DNA of 64,000 bases from Eubacterium sp. (lineage in GTDB: Bacteria > Bacillota > Clostridia > Lachnospirales > Lachnospiraceae), in assembly GCA_017406925.1 (NCBI GenBank), contig JAFQXO010000008.1:78784-142783 (forward strand), read 5' to 3'. This document shows positions 59,117 through 64,000 of the stretch, piece after piece. Position 1 is the stretch's first letter, and each line of letters begins with the position of its first letter. A program made the translations under genes and the position numbers. A model generated the notes under the pieces. That model was not told where the DNA came from and ran no database searches. It was given only the letters and a program-made list of their open reading frames with translations.

Positions 59117-59713
59117 ATGAGAATAGGAGTGATGGTTTCCGGTGGCGGAACCAACTTACAGGCAATAATAGATGCGAAAAATCGCGGTGAGATGCCAGGT
59201 GTCGACATAGAAGTTGTGATTAGCAACAAGCCAGATGCGTATGCCCTCGAGAGGGCAAAGGAAAACGGCATCGAGGCTGTGTGCGTTTCACCGAAGGATT
59301 ATGAAAATAAAGAAGAGTTCGGAAAGGCTCTCGAGGAAAAGTTGGATTCATATAACTTAGATCTCGTGGTGCTTGCTGGATTCTTGGTAGTGCTCCCAGA
59401 GCATCTCGTGAAAAAATACGAGAAGAAAATCATCAACATACATCCATCGCTCATCCCATCGTTTTGTGGCGACGGATTCTATGGATTGAAAGTTCACGAG
59501 GCGGCACTTAAACGCGGAGTGAAAGTAACGGGAGCGACAGTTCATTATGTGGATGAGGGCACGGACACAGGCCCGATTATCATACAGAAGCCAGTCGAGG
59601 TGAGAGATGACGATACACCTGAAACCTTGCAGAGGCGAGTGATGGAAGAGGCAGAATGGAAGATATTGCCGGAGGCAATAATAAAAATTAAGGAGTTAAG
59701 TGATGAAGAGTAG
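59117..59713 (+). CDS. purN: Phosphoribosylglycinamide formyltransferase
   Basis: PurN formylates GAR with 10-formyl-tetrahydrofolate. The ATG at 59117 follows TTAGGAGG and gives 198 residues; a TTG at 59075 in the same frame lies inside the purM end and is rejected. Motifs: VSGGGTNLQAI near the start, the catalytic Asn-His-Asp set in NIHPSLIPSF and DEGTDTGPII, and AGFLVVLP. The usual LPSFPG reads IPSFCG here. A perfect hairpin, TATTGCC-GGA-GGCAATA, lies near the end (59664-59680). The next gene overlaps its end by 11 bases. Confidence 0.95.
   Translation: MRIGVMVSGGGTNLQAIIDAKNRGEMPGVDIEVVISNKPDAYALERAKENGIEAVCVSPKDYENKEEFGKALEEKLDSYNLDLVVLAGFLVVLPEHLVKKYEKKIINIHPSLIPSFCGDGFYGLKVHEAALKRGVKVTGATVHYVDEGTDTGPIIIQKPVEVRDDDTPETLQRRVMEEAEWKILPEAIIKIKELSDEE
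59664..59680 (+). repeat. TTGCC/GGCAA mini-hairpin near the purN end
   Basis: Perfect 7-bp arms TATTGCC (59664-59670) and GGCAATA (59674-59680) around a GGA triloop, just before the ribosome site of the lipoprotein gene. Here the phase differs from most in-gene copies. Confidence 0.6.
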
Positions 59714-60236
59714 AATAATTGCAATCAGTTTAATATTTGTTATGGCAGCAACGCTCCTGTCAGGTTGTGGAGGACAGGTGAAGCAGAAGTTTATGACTAA
59801 TCTCGAGAAGGGTCGTCAGAGAGCGCAAAAAGAAGTGACTAAAACTGTAAATATAGATCCAAAAAAGAGTGATGTGATAGAAGTGAATGTCAACTCTGCC
59901 AATCAGACATTTGAAATGGTAAAGATATACTTAAATGCTTTGACAATCAGCAGCGTGGATACAGCAAAGTGGTGCATCAGAATAGTTGGACCTGCTTTTG
60001 CTTCCAAAAAAGATGTGAAAATGTCTCTGGAGCAGCTTGATAATGTACCTAAAGCAGAAAAATATATTAACCCTATGCAGAAACGCGTAACTACTTTTCT
60101 TAAAAAGTACAATATCAATTTCCTGCTAAAGGTAAACGACAATGAGGCATTTCTTAAGGTTAAAGATATAAAAATAGATAAAGAACCATATGCATTTACA
60201 ATTGGATTAGAAAAAGAAAGGGAATCAGAGAAATAA
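59703..60236 (+). CDS. Small lipoprotein inside the purine operon
   Basis: I do not recognise the family. The 177-residue protein has a lipoprotein signal (IIAISLIFVMAATLLSGC, lipidated Cys near 22), so it should be anchored outside the membrane. The mature part is a single alpha/beta domain with a KSDVIEVNVNSANQTFEMVKIYLNAL segment and conserved-looking Trp and Cys (KWCIRIV). ATG 59703 lies 7 bases after AGGAG and inside the purN end (11-base overlap); purD starts one base after its stop. A surface lipoprotein wedged tightly between two cytoplasmic purine enzymes is unexpected. Confidence 0.78.
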   Translation: MKSRIIAISLIFVMAATLLSGCGGQVKQKFMTNLEKGRQRAQKEVTKTVNIDPKKSDVIEVNVNSANQTFEMVKIYLNALTISSVDTAKWCIRIVGPAFASKKDVKMSLEQLDNVPKAEKYINPMQKRVTTFLKKYNINFLLKVNDNEAFLKVKDIKIDKEPYAFTIGLEKERESEK

Positions 60237-60237
60237 G

Positions 60238-61500
60238 ATGAAAGTATTAATCGTTGGTAGCGGTGGTAGAGAACATGCCATTGCAGCAGCAGTTGCCAAA
60301 AGTCCAAAGGTAGATAAGATTTATTGTGCCCCAGGCAACGCAGGTATTGGACAGATAGCAGAGTGTGTAGATATAGGTGCGATGGAATATGATTGCCTAG
60401 TAGACTTTGCAAAGGAAAAAGAAATAGATCTGACAGTGGTCGGTATGGATGACCCACTAGTTGGAGGAATCGTAGACAAGTTTGAGGAAGCAGGTTTGAG
60501 AGTATTCGGCCCTAGAAAGAATGCGGCTATACTCGAGGGCTCAAAAGCATTCTCAAAAGATTTGATGAAGAAGTACAACATCCCTACAGCAGGTTATGAG
60601 AAGTTTGACTCACCTGAGGCTGCGATGGAGTATCTTGAGACATCAAAGTATCCTATCGTTTTGAAGGCGGATGGACTTGCCCTCGGCAAGGGAGTATTAA
60701 TCTGCGAGACGAAGGAACAGGCGATGGACGGCGTGAAGGAACTTATGCTTGATAAGAAGTTCGGAGACGCTGGAAACACTATAGTAGTAGAAGAATTTAT
60801 GACTGGTCGCGAGGTTTCAGTTTTGAGTTACGTGGATGGAAAGACTATCAAGATTATGACATCTGCGCAAGATCACAAGAGAGCCAAGGACGGCGACCAA
60901 GGTCTTAACACTGGTGGAATGGGAACGTTTAGCCCTAGTCCATACTACACAGAAGATGTGGACGAGTTCTGCCAGAAATATATTTACCAACCTACAGTCG
61001 ATGCTATGGCAGCAGAAGGTAGACCTTTTACTGGAATTATCTTCTTCGGTCTTATGCTCACTGATGACGGCCCTAAGGTACTCGAGTACAACGCTCGTTT
61101 CGGCGACCCTGAGGCACAGGTTGTGTTACCAAGAATGAAGAATGATATAATCGATGTGTTTGAGGCATGCATTGATGGAAAGTTAGATGACATTGTCCTC
61201 GAGTTCGAGGACAACGCTGCAGTCTGCGTGGTACTGGCCAGTGATGGCTATCCAGTTTCTTATGAGAAGGGCTTCGAGATTAAAGGTCTCGAGCAGTTCG
61301 AGGATAAGGACGGCTACTATGTTTTCCATGCTGGCACGGCCCTCAAGGACGGAAAGATTGTTACTAACGGCGGACGCGTTCTAGGCGTTACAGCTAAGGG
61401 TGACGACCTACATCAGGCTCGCGCCAATGCTTACGAGGCTACTAAACTCATTGACTTTGATAACAAGTATATGAGAACAGATATAGGAAAAGAATTATAA
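60238..61500 (+). CDS. purD: Phosphoribosylamine-glycine ligase (GAR synthetase)
   Basis: PurD joins glycine to phosphoribosylamine with ATP. The 420-residue ATP-grasp protein begins MKVLIVGSGGREHAIA, with GPRKNAAILEGSKAFSKDLMKKY, KADGLALGKGV (ATP-binding) and EYNARFGDPEAQ (metal and substrate). Length is normal. It follows the lipoprotein gene by one base and ends the purine run; a 6-bp hairpin, CTTGCC-CTC-GGCAAG, lies at 60676-60690. No clear terminator was seen in the 34 bases before the next gene. Confidence 0.96.
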   Translation: MKVLIVGSGGREHAIAAAVAKSPKVDKIYCAPGNAGIGQIAECVDIGAMEYDCLVDFAKEKEIDLTVVGMDDPLVGGIVDKFEEAGLRVFGPRKNAAILEGSKAFSKDLMKKYNIPTAGYEKFDSPEAAMEYLETSKYPIVLKADGLALGKGVLICETKEQAMDGVKELMLDKKFGDAGNTIVVEEFMTGREVSVLSYVDGKTIKIMTSAQDHKRAKDGDQGLNTGGMGTFSPSPYYTEDVDEFCQKYIYQPTVDAMAAEGRPFTGIIFFGLMLTDDGPKVLEYNARFGDPEAQVVLPRMKNDIIDVFEACIDGKLDDIVLEFEDNAAVCVVLASDGYPVSYEKGFEIKGLEQFEDKDGYYVFHAGTALKDGKIVTNGGRVLGVTAKGDDLHQARANAYEATKLIDFDNKYMRTDIGKEL

Positions 61501-61534
61501 ATCACGACATTAATTAGGAAGGAAAGAGGGAATT

Positions 61535-63145
61535 ATGAAACTATTGAAACGTTTAACAGTATTGGTTATTGCAATCGCAATGATGGTTGGATGCATGAGC
61601 GTTCTTTCGTTTGCGGCAGAGAATACTGAACTCAAGTCATTGAAAGTCTACGCAGTGGACAAAAACGGAAACCGCAAAAAGGTTAAGTTCGACTTCGACT
61701 CTAAGAAGGACTCATTCGACTTGGAAGTAAAGAACAACTGCAAGACTATCGCTATCGAGGGAGTGGCGAAAGATCCAACATCTACAGTTGTTGTTGAAAA
61801 AGAAGCAGTGAACACAAAAATGGACACTGGAAAGAACAAAACTATCATTGTTGTCAGAGCAGCAAATGGAACTGTTGGTCGCTACACACTTAACACTACT
61901 AAGTTAAAAGCAGGAGATGATGGCAAGAAGAAGAGTAGCAATAAGTCGAAGACAGTTACAGTCGACGGCGACAAGTATAAAATCGTTGAGGATTTCAAGG
62001 AAAAGGACATCCCTAAGGGATTCGAGAAAGCCAAGGTTAAGTACGACGGAAAAGAGTACGACGGCATCAAGGGCGAGGTTAAGCCTCTCAAAGCTCTTTA
62101 CTTGAAGGGCGACGATGACAAGGGTTTCTTCATATATAATAAGGACAAAGATTCATTCTACAAGATGAACAACATTCAGATTAAAAGTAGAATGTACACT
62201 ATCGTTGAGCCTGATAAGGTTGATAAGTTCCTCGAAAACTATGATCAGAAAGAAGTGAAAATTATTGATGACAAGGTCAATGCTTGGATTCTCGACGAGG
62301 GCGAGCAGATGTATCTCGTTTATGCGATGAATTGGGATGGCGACACTTCACTTTATTCATACGATGATATTGAAAAGAATATGCAGCGCTACTCAGTAAA
62401 CAGCGATGCAAATAGCCAAATAGAAGCTGCGAAGGAAGCGTATAACGCAAAGCAGAAGAAATACAACAAGCTCGCATCTAAGTATAACAAGATGAGATGG
62501 ATTGTAGTTCTTATGGGCGTAGTTATCGTTATTCTTATTCTCTTAGTTCTTCATCTTGCAATCAGAAAGCGCGAGAAGAAGCAGAAGAAGGCAGCTCTCA
62601 CAACTAGTGAGTCATTGAATATTGCCGAAGGCAATGATGAAGAAGGCACAGCAGATGAGCCGGAAGCATCGCCAGAGGCTGAAGAAGCAGATGATGATAT
62701 CGACGCTGAGAGTCAGGCAGAGGAACTAGAGACACAAGATGAGACAGAAGCGCAGTTGGCTGATGATGTTTCGAAGATGCTTGACGAAGAAAAGAAGGAA
62801 AAGGATATTCCTAAACGTAAGCGTTTTGGAAAGATGCCGGACAGACCATACGGCGACAAGCCTACACTTGGAACTGACGAAGAGTCTAACGAAGGATTCT
62901 ACGGCGGTGAAGTTAAAGGCGAGGAAGATGTTTTGATAGATCTCACAGATGACGATCCAAAGGATTCACCACAGGGCGATAGCGCTTCAGCAGAATCTGC
63001 TGAGGAGAGTTCAGCTTCTAAGAGTGATACTATGGATCTCGGAAACATCCATGATAAGGAGGATATCAAAGAGACGTTGAAGTCTATGCTTCCAGAGGAA
63101 GATGTGGACTCAGATGACGACTTTGAATTCATTGATTTAGACTAA
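61535..63145 (+). CDS. Membrane protein with cadherin-like beta-sandwich and acidic cytoplasmic tail
   Basis: The 536-residue protein has a signal peptide (residues 1-27, cleavage after SFAA), a cadherin-like beta-sandwich (about 30-125; [24 protein letters not shown]), a Lys/Ser linker and a second domain (about 145-290) containing [17 protein letters not shown] short coiled coil (about 292-322) comes before one membrane helix (about 325-348). The remaining 185 residues are an acidic, Glu/Asp/Ser-rich cytoplasmic tail without clear fold. AGGAAGGAAAGAGGG precedes the start. Function unknown; a sensor or scaffold linking wall and cytoplasm is possible. radA starts one base after its stop. Confidence 0.72.
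   Translation: MKLLKRLTVLVIAIAMMVGCMSVLSFAAENTELKSLKVYAVDKNGNRKKVKFDFDSKKDSFDLEVKNNCKTIAIEGVAKDPTSTVVVEKEAVNTKMDTGKNKTIIVVRAANGTVGRYTLNTTKLKAGDDGKKKSSNKSKTVTVDGDKYKIVEDFKEKDIPKGFEKAKVKYDGKEYDGIKGEVKPLKALYLKGDDDKGFFIYNKDKDSFYKMNNIQIKSRMYTIVEPDKVDKFLENYDQKEVKIIDDKVNAWILDEGEQMYLVYAMNWDGDTSLYSYDDIEKNMQRYSVNSDANSQIEAAKEAYNAKQKKYNKLASKYNKMRWIVVLMGVVIVILILLVLHLAIRKREKKQKKAALTTSESLNIAEGNDEEGTADEPEASPEAEEADDDIDAESQAEELETQDETEAQLADDVSKMLDEEKKEKDIPKRKRFGKMPDRPYGDKPTLGTDEESNEGFYGGEVKGEEDVLIDLTDDDPKDSPQGDSASAESAEESSASKSDTMDLGNIHDKEDIKETLKSMLPEEDVDSDDDFEFIDLD
62621..62635 (+). repeat. TTGCC/GGCAA mini-hairpin in the cadherin-like gene
   Basis: Perfect 6-bp arms ATTGCC and GGCAAT around a GAA triloop, read as I-A-E-G-N. 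Near-copies, ending in ATC, AAG or ACG, occur at 49188, 51885 and 59074. Confidence 0.6.
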
Positions 63146-63146
63146 T

Positions 63147-64000
63147 ATGGCGAAAAAAGCTAAGACATTCTATTGTACAGAATGTGGAAATGAGTTTCCT
63201 AAATGGATGGGACAGTGTCCCGCATGTAAATCAGTTGGCTCCCTCGTAGAGGAGCCAACTGGTCCTAGGAACTCACACGCGAACAAAAAGTTAATAAAAT
63301 CTAATCCCGTGAAGATTAACGAGGTGACCGCCAATGACGAAGAACGCATCACTACTGGTTTTAGTGAACTAGACAGAGTTTTAGGCGGTGGCGTAGTTCC
63401 AGGTGGACTCACACTAGTGGGCGGCGATCCAGGAATAGGAAAGTCGACATTGTTACTTCAGGTGTGCAGAAATATGGCGTTGAATGGACAGAAAGTCCTT
63501 TACATCTCGGGCGAAGAGTCTCTCAAACAGATAAGACTTCGTGCTAATCGCATGGGTGAGTTCAATGACAATCTTGAATTGTTAGCAGAGACTAGTCTGG
63601 ATTCAATCGAGGCTACGATACTGGATGAGAAGCCAGATGTCGTGGTTGTGGATTCTATCCAGACAGTTTATCGTGAAGATGTCTCATCGGCTCCGGGTAG
63701 CGTGAGCCAGGTTCGCGAGTCGACGAACGCCTTGATGCAGATTGCAAAGGGTCAGACAATCCCTGTCTTTATCGTCGGCCATGTTACAAAAGAGGGAGTC
63801 GTGGCTGGGCCAAGAATATTGGAACATATGGTGGATACAGTTCTCTATTTCGAGGGCGACCGCCATGCAGCATACAGAATTATCCGTGGTGTAAAAAATC
63901 GCTTCGGATCGACAAACGAGATTGGCGTATTCGAGATGCGAAACGAGGGCTTGCAGCAGGTACTCAATCCTTCCGAGTTCATGTTGGAAGGCAGACCTCA
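63147..64000 (+). CDS. radA: DNA repair protein RadA, 3' end outside the window
   Basis: RadA helps process recombination intermediates as a RecA-like helicase. The frame is open from ATG 63147 to the window end (284 codons of a usual 450 or so). The N-terminal C4 zinc finger is intact (CTECGNEF...CPACKS, residues 10-31), followed by Walker [11 protein letters not shown] (about 92-101), [10 protein letters not shown] (Walker B) and the RadA-specific KNRFGS motif (about 249-254). The C-terminal Lon-like domain would lie beyond 64000. The start is one base after the preceding stop, with no strong ribosome site. A 13-bp bulged hairpin lies at 63232-63261, right after the zinc finger. Confidence 0.95.
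   Translation, partial: MAKKAKTFYCTECGNEFPKWMGQCPACKSVGSLVEEPTGPRNSHANKKLIKSNPVKINEVTANDEERITTGFSELDRVLGGGVVPGGLTLVGGDPGIGKSTLLLQVCRNMALNGQKVLYISGEESLKQIRLRANRMGEFNDNLELLAETSLDSIEATILDEKPDVVVVDSIQTVYREDVSSAPGSVSQVRESTNALMQIAKGQTIPVFIVGHVTKEGVVAGPRILEHMVDTVLYFEGDRHAAYRIIRGVKNRFGSTNEIGVFEMRNEGLQQVLNPSEFMLEGRP
63232..63261 (+). repeat. Long TTGGC/GCCAA hairpin in radA
   Basis: Left arm 63232-63245 and right arm 63249-63261 pair over 13 bp with one bulged C, around a GTA loop. The arms begin CAGTTGGCTCC and end GGAGCCAACTG. It is strong enough to be a terminator stem but lacks a T-run and is in frame. Confidence 0.7.

Noticed and set aside
1-64000. tRNA, rRNA, CRISPR, insertion sequence or prophage
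   Set aside because: No gap is large or structured enough for these, no direct-repeat arrays and no transposase or integrase-like proteins were seen.

Overview
The window reads as a stretch of chromosome from an anaerobic, low-to-moderate GC Gram-positive, most likely a Lachnospiraceae-like member of the Clostridia. The evidence is the LL-diaminopimelate aminotransferase (dapL), a long single-chain FGAM synthase (purL), the cdaA-cdaR pair, a type 1B dihydroorotate dehydrogenase (pyrD + pyrK), GatCAB, DUF975 and VanZ membrane proteins, Lys-rich secreted proteins, an SPxTG cell-wall sorting signal and strong AGGAGG ribosome sites. Family names come from reading the proteins; no database was searched. 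Almost every gene lies on the plus strand. The exceptions are a viroplasmin-type RNase H and an orotate-PRTase-like protein. I saw no tRNA, rRNA, insertion sequence, prophage or CRISPR array, and no gene-free gap longer than about 200 bases.

Layout. 1-4.7 kb: c-di-AMP synthesis (cdaA, cdaR), galE and an LCP cell-wall ligase. 4.8-12.6 kb: an HtrA protease, then clpX, proS, a lone metal-type ABC ATPase and a TPR-DUF4037-DUF4125 protein. 12.7-21.5 kb: a secreted metallophosphoesterase with an Fn3 tail, an LRR protein, a P-type Ca2+ ATPase, two DUF975 paralogues and aspS. 21.5-29.1 kb: RNase H, glnA, dapL, the PRTase-like gene and gatCAB. 29.2-30.8 kb: two secreted/surface proteins. 31-33.9 kb: purF-purB. 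34-35.2 kb: a trigger-factor-like lipoprotein. 35.4-39.6 kb: panG-panB-panC-panD-coaBC, giving ketopantoate to 4'-phosphopantetheine. 39.8-41 kb: DUF1015. 41.1-61.5 kb: a long run with purL, two polytopic membrane proteins, pyrC-pyrF-pyrK-pyrD-GT2-pyrE, VanZ, a small membrane protein, an M29 aminopeptidase, then purE-purM-purN-lipoprotein-purD. 61.5-64 kb: a membrane protein with a cadherin-like sandwich, and the start of radA.

Together the genes cover most of de novo purine synthesis (purF, D, N, L, M, E, B; purC and purH not here), the lower half of pyrimidine synthesis, and most of CoA synthesis. purM is split by a -1 frame change near its 3' end.

The most unusual signal is not a gene. 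Short perfect hairpins of the form TTGGC-loop-GCCAA or TTGCC-loop-GGCAA recur across the window, inside genes and between them. I found at least 15 of the first kind and 11 of the second by eye, against well under one of each expected by chance. Inside genes the GGC and GCC are usually whole codons, often one codon apart. Two nearly identical leaders carrying this hairpin, directly before the ribosome site, precede purF and purE.
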